A stretch of 64,000 nucleotides of DNA, from contig NZ_SJON01000003.1 of the NCBI RefSeq assembly GCF_004331385.1, positions 248,001 to 312,000 on the forward strand, given 5' to 3'. The position numbers and the translations under genes were made by a program. The notes under the pieces are model-generated. The model ran no database searches and was not told the origin of the DNA. It saw nothing but the letters and a program-made list of their open reading frames with translations. Origin of the DNA: Enterobacter quasihormaechei. GTDB taxonomy: Bacteria > Pseudomonadota > Gammaproteobacteria > Enterobacterales > Enterobacteriaceae. Positions within the stretch are counted from its first letter, which is position 1, and every line of letters starts with the position of its first letter. Below are positions 31,623 through 40,974 of the stretch, one piece after another.

Positions 31623-33240
31623 GGGGGTGCTCCTTCTCCAGACCGCAAAGCCCCTGATAGACCCAGCGGGTAAACTCGCTTTCGCGCAGGGCATCGCCCC
31701 AGGCGACGGGCTGAATGCCTTTCCAGCGCTCGTTTAAAAAATCGCTGAGCTGGGCAAGCGACTGGGTTGACGTGGTGGCGTGAAAACGTTGCAGCAGCCC
31801 GGCGGCACGGCAGGCGCACAGCTCCCCCTGACAGGTGCCCATCCCGACGCGCGTGCGGCGGCGTAAATCAAGCAGGCTGTTCACCGTCAGGTTTTCCACG
31901 GCATATTGCACCTCGCCTGCGGTCACGGCTTCGCATTCGCACACCAGGCTTCGGCTGAGTCGCCCTTCGCCAAGCCAGGTCGGAGTGCGGTCGCCGTGGC
32001 GGTAAATCGCCGAGCCGCGAAGCGGTGCGGGGAGCGAGATGATTTTATGCAGCGTTTTTTCTGTCGAGTGCTGCGAGCCGGGCAGGGCCCGCTCCGCCGT
32101 CACGCACGGCGTGGTATTGCCGAGCTTACGGCAGACAGCATCCGTGGCCCACTGCGCCATCAGCCGGTAGGTCATCAGCTTGCCGCCGGTAATGGTGATA
32201 AACCCGTCCATGCCGTCACGTTCGGCGTGATCGAGCAGCACGATGCCGCGGCTGACGTTACGTCCGCTCGGATCGTTATCGCTGGCGACGAGGGGACGCA
32301 CGCCCGCGTAGGCACGCAGAATACGGGTCTGCGCCATCACCGGGGCCAGCTTTTCCCCTTCGCGCAACAGAATATCCACCTCTTCGGCGGTAACCCGGTT
32401 GACGTCAATGTCGCTGTAGTCGACGTGCGTTGACGTCGTACCGATGAGCGAAATGGTGTCGCCCGGCACCAGAATGTCGGCATCGGACGGCTTGCGGCAG
32501 CGGTTGATGACGTGGTTATTGATGCGGTGATCGAGGATCAGCAGCGAACCTTTGGCCGGGAACATGCGGATGGATAAATCGGCGTATTCCGCGATGCGCT
32601 GGCCCCATATCCCCGCCGCGTTAACCACCACGGCGGCATACAGCTCGCGGTGTTCGTTGTACTGCGCATCAAACACGCGCACGCCGCGCACGGTATTGCC
32701 TTCACGAATAAGTCCGGTAACGTGGTGCCCGGTCAGGATATGCGCCCCGTGTTCCCGCGCGTCGAGCATATTGGCGGCGGTCAGGCGGAAGGGATCAACG
32801 GTTCCGTCAGGCACCTTCACCGCGCCAAGTAACGCCGGGTTCACCGAGGGTTCAATACGACGCGCCTGCGCCGGATCGATCGCCTCAGCCTGAATGCCTG
32901 CCGCCGTGCAGGCGGTAATAAAGGTTTGCTGAAAGTCGAGGTCGTCTTCGGGAAGGGTGATAAAAAGGCCGTTGGTGGGTTCAACGCAGTGGCGGGCGAT
33001 GCGCCTGAGGATTTGGTTTTCAGCGATACATTCGCGCGCGGATTCAGCATCAGTGACCGCATAGCGGGCGCCGCTGTGCAGCAGGCCGTGGTTACGCCCC
33101 GTCGCGCCGGTGGCGATATCGTGGCGTTCCAGAAGCGTGACGCTCAACCCCCGCAGGGCGCAGTCGCGTGCGATGCCGGCACCCGTCGCGCCACCGCCAA
33201 TGATAATCACATCGCTAGAGCGTGGATCGTGAATTGTCAT
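31612..33240 (-). CDS. glpA: Anaerobic glycerol-3-phosphate dehydrogenase subunit A
   Basis: The 542-residue catalytic subunit oxidises glycerol-3-phosphate to dihydroxyacetone phosphate under anaerobic conditions. It has an FAD-binding [15 protein letters not shown] loop near residue 12 and a C-terminal BFD-like iron-sulfur domain (CECEAV and [11 protein letters not shown]). Its length equals E. coli GlpA when starting at 33240 ([10 protein letters not shown]). It is first in glpACB, divergent from glpTQ across 250 bases with GlpR- and CRP-like sites. Confidence 0.97.
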   Translation of the reverse strand: MTIHDPRSSDVIIIGGGATGAGIARDCALRGLSVTLLERHDIATGATGRNHGLLHSGARYAVTDAESARECIAENQILRRIARHCVEPTNGLFITLPEDDLDFQQTFITACTAAGIQAEAIDPAQARRIEPSVNPALLGAVKVPDGTVDPFRLTAANMLDAREHGAHILTGHHVTGLIREGNTVRGVRVFDAQYNEHRELYAAVVVNAAGIWGQRIAEYADLSIRMFPAKGSLLILDHRINNHVINRCRKPSDADILVPGDTISLIGTTSTHVDYSDIDVNRVTAEEVDILLREGEKLAPVMAQTRILRAYAGVRPLVASDNDPSGRNVSRGIVLLDHAERDGMDGFITITGGKLMTYRLMAQWATDAVCRKLGNTTPCVTAERALPGSQHSTEKTLHKIISLPAPLRGSAIYRHGDRTPTWLGEGRLSRSLVCECEAVTAGEVQYAVENLTVNSLLDLRRRTRVGMGTCQGELCACRAAGLLQRFHATTSTQSLAQLSDFLNERWKGIQPVAWGDALRESEFTRWVYQGLCGLEKEHPHEI

Positions 33241-33253
33241 TGCCTTTCCTCTA

Positions 33254-33309
33254 TGTTCGTTTTTTAGCATTTAGCCACAGCGATCGTGTGGTTTGTTTGA
33301 TTTCGAACA
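33254..33309. promoter_or_regulatory. Candidate GlpR operators in the glpA-glpT divergent region
   Basis: Near-palindrome TGTTTGA-TT-TCGAACA at 33294-33309 has both half-sites of a GlpR operator (the TGTTCG/CGAACA type). A second site at 33254-33269, TGTTCG followed by a weaker GCA half, lies 14 bases before the glpA ATG. In E. coli this intergenic region is known to hold several GlpR operators that repress both operons without glycerol-3-phosphate. Confidence 0.6.
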
Positions 33310-33385
33310 TAAACGCGCGAAATTCGAAAGTGAAACGTGATTTCATGCGCTTTTTTGCGCATCCTGTCATATTTCTGTAACAATC

Positions 33386-33401
33386 TGTGCGTTGATTCAC
33401 A
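33386..33401 (+). promoter_or_regulatory. Candidate CRP site for glpTQ
   Basis: TGTGC-GTTGAT-TCACA matches the CRP consensus (TGTGA-N6-TCACA) with one mismatch. A TAACAT at 33423-33428 could be the glpT -10, which would place the CRP site centre near -41.5, a common activating position. E. coli glpTQ and glpACB are known CRP targets. Confidence 0.6.
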
Positions 33402-33442
33402 GTAACATTCACCGTGATTTCTTAACATCGCCGCCTCTGTAG

Positions 33443-33461
33443 CCGGGCGCGAGATGCCCGG
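33443..33461 (+). other. Stem-loop in the glpT leader
   Basis: CCGGGC and GCCCGG form a perfect 6-bp stem around a 7-base loop, ending 29 bases before the glpT ATG and upstream of its GGAGG ribosome-binding site. Its location in the presumed 5' untranslated region suggests an effect on mRNA stability or translation; no terminator T run follows. Confidence 0.45.
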
Positions 33462-33490
33462 TCATTATTTGAAAGGCCACGGAGGCTGTT

Positions 33491-34843
33491 ATGCTCAGTA
33501 TCTTTAAACCTGCGCCACACCGGGCGCGACTGCCAGAGGCAGAGATCGATCCTCTCTACCGCCGTCTGCGTTGGCAAATCTTCCTCGGGATCTTCTTCGG
33601 GTATGCGGCGTACTATCTGGTACGTAAAAACTTTGCGCTCGCCATGCCGTATCTGGTGGAGCAGGGCTTCTCTCGCGGCGACCTGGGGTTCGCGCTGTCG
33701 GGGATCTCCATCGCGTACGGTTTTTCGAAATTCATTATGGGGTCAGTGTCGGATCGTTCGAATCCGCGCGTGTTCCTGCCCGCCGGGCTGATCCTCGCGG
33801 CAGCGGTCATGCTGTTCATGGGCTTCGTGCCATGGGCGACCTCCAGCATTGCCATCATGTTCGTGCTGCTGTTCCTCTGCGGCTGGTTCCAGGGGATGGG
33901 GTGGCCGCCGTGCGGACGCACCATGGTTCACTGGTGGTCACAGAAGGAGCGTGGTGGCATTGTGTCGGTGTGGAACTGCGCGCATAACGTTGGGGGCGGG
34001 CTTCCGCCGCTGCTGTTCCTGCTGGGGATGGCCTGGTTCAACGACTGGCATGCCGCGCTCTACATGCCTGCTTTTGGGGCGATCCTGGTGGCGATTATCG
34101 CCTTTGCGCTGATGCGCGACACGCCGCAGTCCTGCGGCCTGCCGCCAATTGAAGAGTACAAAAACGACTACCCGGATGATTACAGCGAGAAGCACGAAGA
34201 AGAGCTGACGGCAAAGCAGATCTTCATGAAGTACGTGCTGCCCAACAAGCTGCTGTGGTACATCGCGGTGGCGAACGTCTTCGTTTACCTGCTGCGCTAC
34301 GGCATCCTCGACTGGTCGCCAACCTACCTGAAAGAGGTGAAGCATTTCGCGCTGGATAAGTCCTCCTGGGCCTACTTCCTGTATGAGTACGCGGGCATTC
34401 CCGGCACGCTGATCTGCGGCTGGATGTCGGATAAAGTGTTCAAAGGTAACCGTGGCGCGACGGGCGTGTTCTTTATGACCCTGGTGACCATCGCGACGGT
34501 TGTTTACTGGCTGAACCCGCCGGGTAATCCGTCAGTAGACATGGCCTGTATGATCGTTATCGGCTTCCTGATTTACGGTCCGGTGATGCTGATTGGCCTG
34601 CACGCGCTGGAGCTGGCGCCGAAGAAAGCGGCAGGCACGGCGGCGGGCTTTACCGGTCTGTTTGGCTACCTCGGCGGTTCAGTGGCGGCAAGTGCCATCG
34701 TCGGTTACACCGTCGACTTCTTCGGCTGGGACGGTGGCTTTATGGTGATGATTGGCGGCAGCGTGCTGGCGGTTCTGCTGTTGATCGTCGTGATGATCGG
34801 TGAAAAACGTCACCATGCTGAAGTGCTGGCGCGTCGTCAATAA
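33491..34843 (+). CDS. glpT: Glycerol-3-phosphate/phosphate antiporter GlpT
   Basis: This 450-residue major facilitator superfamily transporter has 12 membrane segments in two six-helix halves. The [15 protein letters not shown] segment in helix 1 carries the substrate-phosphate-binding arginine known from E. coli GlpT (Arg45). It imports glycerol-3-phosphate in exchange for phosphate and is also the entry route of fosfomycin in enteric bacteria. A GGAGG ribosome-binding site precedes the start. glpQ follows after 11 bases. Confidence 0.98.
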   Translation: MLSIFKPAPHRARLPEAEIDPLYRRLRWQIFLGIFFGYAAYYLVRKNFALAMPYLVEQGFSRGDLGFALSGISIAYGFSKFIMGSVSDRSNPRVFLPAGLILAAAVMLFMGFVPWATSSIAIMFVLLFLCGWFQGMGWPPCGRTMVHWWSQKERGGIVSVWNCAHNVGGGLPPLLFLLGMAWFNDWHAALYMPAFGAILVAIIAFALMRDTPQSCGLPPIEEYKNDYPDDYSEKHEEELTAKQIFMKYVLPNKLLWYIAVANVFVYLLRYGILDWSPTYLKEVKHFALDKSSWAYFLYEYAGIPGTLICGWMSDKVFKGNRGATGVFFMTLVTIATVVYWLNPPGNPSVDMACMIVIGFLIYGPVMLIGLHALELAPKKAAGTAAGFTGLFGYLGGSVAASAIVGYTVDFFGWDGGFMVMIGGSVLAVLLLIVVMIGEKRHHAEVLARRQ

Positions 34844-34854
34844 GGAGCCTTGTC

Positions 34855-35916
34855 ATGAAATTCACTCAACTTGCAGCCGGCCTGCTGCTGGCTGGTTTGA
34901 TGACCGGCTCCGCGCTGGCGGCGGATAAAATCGTGATTGCCCATCGCGGCGCCAGCGGTTATCTGCCGGAGCATACGCTGCCGGCGAAGGCGATGGCCTA
35001 TGCGCAGGGCGCGGATTATCTGGAGCAGGATTTGGTGATGACGAAGGACGACCGGCTGGTCGTCCTGCATGACCACTATCTTGACCGCGTCACGGACGTG
35101 GCGGAACGCTTCCCGGATCGCGCCCGTAAAGACGGTCGCTATTACGCCATCGACTTCACGCTGGCGGAGATCCGCTCGCTGACGTTTACCGAGGGCTTCG
35201 AGATTGAAAACGGCAAGAAGGTGCAGGTCTATCCGGGACGTTTCCCGATGGGCAAATCTGACTTCCGTATTCACACCTTCGAAGAGGAGATCGAGTTTGT
35301 TCAGGGGCTGAACCACTCGACCGGGAAAAACATCGGTATCTATCCGGAAATCAAAGCGCCGTGGTTCCACCATCAGGAAGGAAAAGACATTGCCGCTACA
35401 ACGCTGAAGGTGCTGAAAAAGTACGGCTACACCAGCAAGCAGGATAAGGTTTTCCTGCAATGTTTCGATGCGGCGGAGCTGAAGCGCATCAAAACCGAGC
35501 TGGAGCCGAAGATGGGGATGGATCTCAATCTGGTGCAGCTGATTGCCTATACCGACTGGAACGAAACCCAGGAAAAACAGCCGGACGGGAAGTGGGTGAA
35601 CTACAACTACGACTGGATGTTTAAGCCGGGCGCGATGAAGCAGATTGCTCAGTACGCCGACGGCATTGGGCCGGATTACCACATGCTGGTGGCGGAAGGC
35701 TCAACGCCGGGTCACGTGAAGCTGACGGCGATGGTGAAAGAGGCGCACGCGAGCAACATGCAGGTGCATCCGTATACCGTGCGTGCAGACCAGCTGCCGG
35801 ACTATGCGACGGACGTGAATCAGCTTTACGACGTACTGTATAACCAGGCGGGAGTGGACGGGGTGTTTACGGATTTCCCGGATAAAGCGGTGAGTTTTTT
35901 GAAGGATAAACGCTGA
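34855..35916 (+). CDS. glpQ: Periplasmic glycerophosphodiester phosphodiesterase GlpQ
   Basis: The 353-residue secreted enzyme splits glycerophosphodiesters to glycerol-3-phosphate for uptake by GlpT. A signal peptide ends in SALA near residue 22. The GDPD catalytic elements VIAHRGASGYLPEHT (with His and Arg), LEQDLVMTKDD and VLHDHYLDRVTDV are present. It is second in the glpTQ operon and is followed by a pair of REP elements before the convergent yfaE. Confidence 0.97.
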   Translation: MKFTQLAAGLLLAGLMTGSALAADKIVIAHRGASGYLPEHTLPAKAMAYAQGADYLEQDLVMTKDDRLVVLHDHYLDRVTDVAERFPDRARKDGRYYAIDFTLAEIRSLTFTEGFEIENGKKVQVYPGRFPMGKSDFRIHTFEEEIEFVQGLNHSTGKNIGIYPEIKAPWFHHQEGKDIAATTLKVLKKYGYTSKQDKVFLQCFDAAELKRIKTELEPKMGMDLNLVQLIAYTDWNETQEKQPDGKWVNYNYDWMFKPGAMKQIAQYADGIGPDYHMLVAEGSTPGHVKLTAMVKEAHASNMQVHPYTVRADQLPDYATDVNQLYDVLYNQAGVDGVFTDFPDKAVSFLKDKR

Positions 35917-35920
35917 AATT

Positions 35921-35995
35921 GCCGGGTGGCGGCTTCGCCTTACCCGGCCTACGAACTGCGGTTTTGTAGGTCGGGTAAGCGTAGCGCCACCCGAC
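35921..35995. repeat. Pair of REP elements between glpQ and yfaE
   Basis: Two REP-type palindromes lie in opposite orientation: the first at 35921-35952 (GCCGGGTGGCGGCTTCGCC, then TTACCCGGCCTAC), the second at 35966-35995 (TGTAGGTCGGGTAAGCGTAG, then CGCCACCCGAC). This is a BIME-like arrangement in the 83-base gap between two convergent operons. Confidence 0.85.
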
Positions 35996-35999
35996 ACTG

Positions 36000-36254
36000 T
36001 TACATCTCGATCTCTATATCGCCTTTTGCCCGGCAGCAGCAGGGCAAAATTTCCCCTTCACTGATAAAGGCCAGCGGTTCGGTCAGCCAGTCCACCTGGC
36101 CTGCGACCAGACGGCAGCGGCAGGAGCCGCAATAGCCTTCACGACACTGGTACTCTACCTCCACCTGATGCGCTTCAAGCGCCACCAGCAGGGAAGGGTG
36201 CTCTTCCTGGCACAGCACCTCTGTACCCGAAAGGCGTAGCGTTACGCGGGTCAT
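36000..36254 (-). CDS. yfaE: 2Fe-2S ferredoxin YfaE
   Basis: This 84-residue plant-type ferredoxin has cluster ligands Cys37, Cys42 and Cys45 (CREGYCGSC) and a further cysteine in ILPCCCR. It is known in E. coli to help restore the diferric-tyrosyl cofactor of NrdB. The start overlaps the nrdB stop by one base, so it is the third gene of nrdAB-yfaE. Confidence 0.96.
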   Translation of the reverse strand: MTRVTLRLSGTEVLCQEEHPSLLVALEAHQVEVEYQCREGYCGSCRCRLVAGQVDWLTEPLAFISEGEILPCCCRAKGDIEIEM

Positions 36255-37384
36255 CAGAGCTGGAAATCGCTCAGATCGTCGGTGTTGACTTCAGAGTCAA
36301 TCTGACCGACCAGATACGAACTCACTTCCACTTCCTGCGGTGCCACCTGCACGTTATCGGACACCAGCCAGGTGTTGATCCACGGAATCGGGTTAGAGCG
36401 CGTCTGGAACGGCAGATCGAGGCCAACCGCCTGCATGCGGATGTTGGTGATGTACTCAACGTACTGGCAGAGAATATCTTTGTTCAGGCCAATCATGGAG
36501 CCGTCGCGGAACAGGTAGTCTGCCCACTCTTTCTCCTGCTGGGCGGCCTGCACGAACAGGTCGTAGCACTCCTGTTTGCACTCTTCCGCAATTTCCGCCA
36601 TCTCCGGGTCGTCCGTACCGCTGCGCAGCAGGTTCAGCATGTGCTGGGTGCCGGTCAGGTGCAGGGCTTCGTCACGAGCGATCAGACGGATGATTTTGGC
36701 GTTGCCTTCCATCAGCTTGCGCTCGGCAAAGGCGAAGGAGCAGGCGAAGCTCACGTAGAAGCGGATCGCTTCCAGGGCGTTAACGCTCATCAGGCAGAGG
36801 TACAGCTGCTTTTTCAGCGCGCGCAGGTTCACGGTAACGGTTTTGCCGTTCACGCTGTGGGTGCCTTCGCCCAGCAGATGCCAGTAGCTGGTCATCTCGA
36901 TCAGCTCGTCGTAGTAGTGCGCAATGCCTTCCGCGCGCTTCTGGATCTGCTCGTTAGTGACGATATCGTCAAACACCACCGCCGGATCGTTCACGATGTT
37001 GCGGATGATGTGGGTATAAGAGCGGGAGTGGATCGTTTCAGAGAACGCCCAGGTTTCTACCCAGGTTTCCAGCTCAGGAATCGAGATCAGCGGCAGCAGC
37101 GCCACGTTCGGACTACGACCCTGAATGGAGTCCAGCAGCGTCTGGTACTTCAGGTTGCTGAGGAAGATGTGCTTTTCGTGTTCCGGCAGCGCCTGGAAAT
37201 CGATACGGTCGCGGGAAACGTCCACTTCTTCCGGACGCCAGAAGAAGGAGAGTTGCTTTTCAATCAGCTTTTCGAAGATGTCATATTTTTGCTGATCGTA
37301 GCGTGCCACGTTGACCGGCTGGCCGAAGAACATCGGCTCTTTGAGCTGGTCGTTTTTCGTCTGTGAAAAGGTGGTATATGCCAT
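36254..37384 (-). CDS. nrdB: Class Ia ribonucleoside-diphosphate reductase beta subunit NrdB
   Basis: This 376-residue subunit holds the di-iron centre and the tyrosyl radical. Counting Met as 1, Asp85, Glu116 and His119 are iron ligands and Tyr123 is the radical tyrosine ([12 protein letters not shown]); these are the E. coli Asp84/Glu115/His118/Tyr122. The C-terminal tail (DDLSDFQL) is the NrdA-docking peptide. It is separated from nrdA by 81 bases that contain a REP element. Confidence 0.98.
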   Translation of the reverse strand: MAYTTFSQTKNDQLKEPMFFGQPVNVARYDQQKYDIFEKLIEKQLSFFWRPEEVDVSRDRIDFQALPEHEKHIFLSNLKYQTLLDSIQGRSPNVALLPLISIPELETWVETWAFSETIHSRSYTHIIRNIVNDPAVVFDDIVTNEQIQKRAEGIAHYYDELIEMTSYWHLLGEGTHSVNGKTVTVNLRALKKQLYLCLMSVNALEAIRFYVSFACSFAFAERKLMEGNAKIIRLIARDEALHLTGTQHMLNLLRSGTDDPEMAEIAEECKQECYDLFVQAAQQEKEWADYLFRDGSMIGLNKDILCQYVEYITNIRMQAVGLDLPFQTRSNPIPWINTWLVSDNVQVAPQEVEVSSYLVGQIDSEVNTDDLSDFQL

Positions 37385-37428
37385 GAGTGTGTCCTGTGAG
37401 AGATTTTGTCAATCGGGCAAACAAAATC

Positions 37429-37459
37429 GTAGGCCGGGTAAGCGGAGCGCCACCCGGCA
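37429..37459. repeat. REP element between nrdA and nrdB
   Basis: The palindrome GTAGGCCGGGTAAGCGGAGC followed by GCCACCCGGC lies in the 81-base space inside the nrdAB operon. Intra-operon REP elements often protect the upstream message from 3' exonucleases, which could raise NrdA relative to NrdB messages. Confidence 0.85.
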
Positions 37460-37465
37460 TTTACA

Positions 37466-39751
37466 TTAGATCTTACATGCGCCGCTTTCGCAGCCGTCGT
37501 CCTGAATTGACGGGGCCAGGTCGTCCTGTGCGTCTTCCGCACCGTCACGGGTGTTGTGATAGTACAGGGTCTTCACGCCAAATTTGTAGGCGGTGAGCAG
37601 GTCTTTCAGCAGTTGCTGCATCGGAACCTTGCCTGACGGGAAGCGCGTCGGGTCGTAGTTAGTATTGGCAGAGATCGACTGGTCGATAAACTTCTGCATG
37701 ATACCCACCAGTTGCAGGTAGCCGTCGTTGTTTGGCATTTCCCACAGCAGCTCGTAGTTGTTGCCCAGCGTTTCGTAGTCCGGCACTACCTGACGCAGCA
37801 CGCCGTCTTTCGATGCTTTGATGCTGACGTGGCCGCGCGGTGGCTCAATACCGTTGGTGGCGTTGGAGATCTGCGAAGAGGTCTCGGACGGCATCAGGGC
37901 AGAGAGCGTGGAGTTACGCAGGCCGTGCGTTTTGATGGACTCGCGCAGGCCTTCCCAGTCGAGGTGCAGCGGCTCGCTGACGATCGCATCCAGGTCTTTT
38001 TTGTACGTGTCGATCGGCAGAATGCCTTTCGCGTAGGTGGTTTCGTTGAACCACGGGCACGCGCCTTGCTCTTTCGCCAGCTCGTTGGAGGCTTTCATCA
38101 GGTAGTACTGAATCGCTTCGAACGTCTGGTGGGTCAGGTTGTTGGCGCTGCCGTCGGAGTAACGCTTGCCGTTTTTCGCCAGCCAGTAGGCGAAGTTGAT
38201 CACGCCGATACCCAGGGTACGACGGCCCATTGCGCCGCGTTTTGCCGCCGGGATTGGGTAATCCTGGTAGTCCAGCAGGGCGTCGAGCGCGCGAACCGCC
38301 AGCACGGCCAGCTCTTCCAGCTCGTCCAGGCTCTTAATCGCACCCAGGTTGAACGCGGAGAGCGTACACAGGGCGATTTCGCCGTTTTCGTCGTTCACAT
38401 CGTCCAGCGGTTTGGTCGGCAGGGCGATCTCCAGGCACAGGTTAGACTGGCGCACTGGCGCAACGACCGGGTCGAACGGGCTGTGGGTGTTGCAGTGGTC
38501 AACGTTCTGGATGTAGATACGACCGGTAGAGGCACGTTCCTGCATCATCAGGGAGAACAGGTCTACCGCCTTCACGCGCTGCTTGCGAATGCTGTCGTCT
38601 TTTTCGTATTTGGTGTACAGACGCTCGAACTCGTCCTGATCGGCGAAGAACGCGTCGTACAGGCCCGGGACGTCGGACGGGCTGAACAGGGTGATGTCTT
38701 CACCTTTCAGCAGACGGGTGTACATCAGCTTGTTGATCTGCACGCCGTAGTCCATGTGACGCACGCGGTTGCCTTCAACGCCACGGTTGTTCTTCAGAAC
38801 CAGCAGGCTTTCCACTTCCAGGTGCCACATTGGGTAGAACAGGGTTGCTGCACCCCCGCGCACGCCGCCCTGAGAGCAGGATTTTACTGCCGTCTGGAAG
38901 TGCTTGTAGAACGGAATACAGCCGGTGTGGAACGCTTCGCCGCCGCGGATCGGGCTGCCCAGCGCGCGGATACGGCCAGCGTTAATGCCGATACCGGCAC
39001 GCTGGGAAACGTATTTTACGATGGCGCTGGAGGTGGCGTTGATGGAATCCAGGCTGTCACCACACTCGATCAGAACGCAGGAGCTGAACTGACGGGTAGG
39101 GGTGCGCACGCCAGACATGATTGGCGTAGGCAGAGAAATTTTGAACGTTGATACCGCATCGTAGAAACGCTTCACGTAGTCCAGACGGGTTTCACGCGGG
39201 TAATTCGAGAACAGGCAGGCGGCCACCAGAATATAGAGGAACTGGGCGCTTTCGTAGATCTCACCGGTCACACGGTTCTGAACCAGGTATTTACCTTCGA
39301 GCTGCTTCACCGCCGCGTAGGAGAAGTTCATGTCGCGCCAGTGATCGATAAACCCGTTCATCTGCTCGAACTCTTCTTCCGTATAGTCTTCCAGCAGATG
39401 CGTGTCGTATTTGCCCAGCTCGACCATTTTCACCACGTGATCGTAAAGCTTCGGCGGCTCGAACTGGCCGTAGGCTTTCTTGCGCAGGTGGAAAATCGCC
39501 AGACGCGCAGCGAGGTACTGATAATCCGGTGCGTCGCGGGAGATCAGATCCGCCGCTGCTTTGATAATGGTTTCGTGGATATCAGACGTTTTGATGCCGT
39601 CGTAGAACTGAATGTGAGAACGCAGTTCAACCTGGGAGATAGATACGTTGTTCAGTCCTTCTGCTGCCCAGTCGAGAACTCGATGGATTTTGTCCAGATT
39701 GATACGCTCGGTGGTACCGTCGCGCTTTGTCACCAGCAGACTCTGATTCAT
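37466..39751 (-). CDS. nrdA: Class Ia ribonucleoside-diphosphate reductase alpha subunit NrdA
   Basis: This 761-residue catalytic subunit reduces ribonucleoside diphosphates to deoxy forms. An N-terminal ATP-cone (LLVTKRDGTTERINLDKIHR) senses dATP. The core has the active-site cysteine in FSSCVLIECGD and the NLCLEIALPT region. The C-terminal cysteine pair in CESGACKI relays electrons from thioredoxin or glutaredoxin. It is the first gene of the operon, with a 348-base upstream region. Confidence 0.98.
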   Translation of the reverse strand: MNQSLLVTKRDGTTERINLDKIHRVLDWAAEGLNNVSISQVELRSHIQFYDGIKTSDIHETIIKAAADLISRDAPDYQYLAARLAIFHLRKKAYGQFEPPKLYDHVVKMVELGKYDTHLLEDYTEEEFEQMNGFIDHWRDMNFSYAAVKQLEGKYLVQNRVTGEIYESAQFLYILVAACLFSNYPRETRLDYVKRFYDAVSTFKISLPTPIMSGVRTPTRQFSSCVLIECGDSLDSINATSSAIVKYVSQRAGIGINAGRIRALGSPIRGGEAFHTGCIPFYKHFQTAVKSCSQGGVRGGAATLFYPMWHLEVESLLVLKNNRGVEGNRVRHMDYGVQINKLMYTRLLKGEDITLFSPSDVPGLYDAFFADQDEFERLYTKYEKDDSIRKQRVKAVDLFSLMMQERASTGRIYIQNVDHCNTHSPFDPVVAPVRQSNLCLEIALPTKPLDDVNDENGEIALCTLSAFNLGAIKSLDELEELAVLAVRALDALLDYQDYPIPAAKRGAMGRRTLGIGVINFAYWLAKNGKRYSDGSANNLTHQTFEAIQYYLMKASNELAKEQGACPWFNETTYAKGILPIDTYKKDLDAIVSEPLHLDWEGLRESIKTHGLRNSTLSALMPSETSSQISNATNGIEPPRGHVSIKASKDGVLRQVVPDYETLGNNYELLWEMPNNDGYLQLVGIMQKFIDQSISANTNYDPTRFPSGKVPMQQLLKDLLTAYKFGVKTLYYHNTRDGAEDAQDDLAPSIQDDGCESGACKI

Positions 39752-39792
39752 GTGGGTTTTTACCTGTCCGTGAAATAAAAAATATCCCCCGC

Positions 39793-39831
39793 TTATCCAC
39801 AGATCCGTCTTGTGACTAACTCTGTGGATAA
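39793..39831. promoter_or_regulatory. Inverted pair of DnaA boxes in the nrdA leader
   Basis: TTATCCACAGA (39793-39803) and its exact reverse complement TCTGTGGATAA (39821-39831) are separated by 17 bases. Each contains a perfect 9-base consensus DnaA box. DnaA is a known regulator of nrdAB in E. coli. Here both boxes lie between the candidate promoter and the nrdA start. Confidence 0.85.
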
Positions 39832-39879
39832 ATACTACATATAGGGGTTTTGCGATAAGAATAACGCTATATGGTGAGT
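39832..39879. promoter_or_regulatory. Candidate NrdR box pair upstream of nrdA
   Basis: Two sites of about 16 bases, ATACTACATATAGGGG (39832-39847) and ACGCTATATGGTGAGT (39864-39879), resemble the NrdR consensus (ACACTATATATAGTGT type). Their centres are about 32 bases apart, close to the three-helical-turn spacing known for NrdR. The second is a poorer match. They overlap or lie just downstream of the predicted transcription start. Confidence 0.5.
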
Positions 39880-39907
39880 ATTCTAGTAAGGATTCTTTTC
39901 AGTACAA
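39880..39907 (-). promoter_or_regulatory. Candidate sigma-70 promoter of nrdA
   Basis: On the minus strand, TTGTAC (39907-39902) and TAGAAT (39885-39880) are spaced by 16 bases, about 130 bases before the nrdA ATG. It is the best promoter pair in the gap and fits with the NrdR-like boxes immediately downstream. Confidence 0.55.
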
Positions 39908-40099
39908 GGGTTGATTTTGACGTTAAATTGAGGTTGTGAAAGGGTAAAAAAGGCTAAGTCCTCGTGCCATAAGGCCTGGAAGAGATGTCAATATTCCAGA
40001 AAAAAAATTCAAAATTTGATCGAGTGCTGATTTCTTCAACGGGAGGTCAGAATTGCGCAACATGATGTCGCGCAATCATTATAAGAATAACGGATGACG
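39908..40099. other. Remainder of the ubiG-nrdA intergenic region
   Basis: This AT-rich stretch has no convincing coding region. It holds a 7-base inverted repeat (ATTGCGC at 40052-40058, GCGCAAT at 40070-40076) after the ubiG stop with no T run. A run of A around 39998-40007 reads as a T run on the ubiG strand. Either could take part in ending ubiG transcription, but no clean terminator is visible. Confidence 0.35.
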
Positions 40100-40828
40100 T
40101 TAGTCGTTTTTGGCGGTTGTATGCAACATATAGTTAACATCCACGCCCGGGGCAAGTTTGAATTTATCCGTTAGCGGGTTGTAGTGCAGGCCGGTGATGT
40201 GCTGCTCCTTAAGCCATGTCTGGTCAACCCAGCCCAGCAGTTCGGCAGGCTTGATAAACTTCTTCACGTCGTGCGTCCCTTTTGGCACCATGCGCAGCAC
40301 ATATTCCGCGCCCACCACGGCCATCAGCCAGGCTTTGCCGTTGCGGTTGATCGTCGAATAGAAGACCTGGCCGCCCGGCTTCACCAGTTTTGCACAGGCG
40401 TTGACCACCGACTGCGGATCGGGAACGTGCTCCAGCATCTCCATGCAGGTCACCACGTCGTACTGGTGCGCATGGTTTGCCGCGTGCTCTTCCACGGTTT
40501 CCTGAACGTAGTCTACCTGTACGCCGGACTCCAGCGCGTGAAGACGGGCAACCTGTAGGGGTTCGAAGCCCATGTCCAGGCCGGTAACGGTGGCCCCTTC
40601 GCGCGCCATGCTTTCCGCCAGGATGCCGCCGCCGCAGCCGACGTCGAGCACTTTTTTACCGAACAGACCGCCGGAACGCTCCGCGATATAGCCCAGACGC
40701 AGCGGGTTAATACGATGCAGAGGTTTGAACTCACCTTCGAGATCCCACCAGCGGGACGCCACCGCTTCAAATTTGGCAATCTCTTCGTGGTCAACGTTGT
40801 GAGCCACCGGGGATTTTTCGGCATTCAT
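40100..40828 (-). CDS. ubiG: Ubiquinone O-methyltransferase UbiG
   Basis: This 242-residue SAM-dependent enzyme carries out both O-methylations of ubiquinone synthesis. The SAM motif [16 protein letters not shown] (about residues 61-76) and the [14 protein letters not shown] motif are present. The length is that of E. coli UbiG. It is divergent from gyrA across 146 bases. Confidence 0.97.
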   Translation of the reverse strand: MNAEKSPVAHNVDHEEIAKFEAVASRWWDLEGEFKPLHRINPLRLGYIAERSGGLFGKKVLDVGCGGGILAESMAREGATVTGLDMGFEPLQVARLHALESGVQVDYVQETVEEHAANHAHQYDVVTCMEMLEHVPDPQSVVNACAKLVKPGGQVFYSTINRNGKAWLMAVVGAEYVLRMVPKGTHDVKKFIKPAELLGWVDQTWLKEQHITGLHYNPLTDKFKLAPGVDVNYMLHTTAKND

Positions 40829-40899
40829 GGGCGCTTTTACTCCTTATTTAGCAAGACAAATGAGTATATCAGGCAATCCCTGTGAATAAAGCGTATAGG

Positions 40900-40930
40900 T
40901 TTACCTGTATCACCGCGGCTGTGTTATAAT
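40900..40930 (+). promoter_or_regulatory. gyrA promoter
   Basis: A consensus -10 TATAAT lies at 40925-40930, with a -35-like TTTACC/TTACCT near 40900-40906 at an 18-19 base spacing, 44 bases before the gyrA ATG. The long spacer is in keeping with the supercoiling-sensitive gyr promoters known in E. coli, but that property cannot be read from sequence. Confidence 0.65.
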
Positions 40931-40974
40931 TTGCGACCTTTGAATCCGGGATACAGTAGAGGGATAGCGGTTAG

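Noticed and set aside
37712..39151. Open frame of 479 codons on the plus strand opposite nrdA
   Set aside because: It is a shadow of the conserved nrdA gene with no start signal and no known motif.
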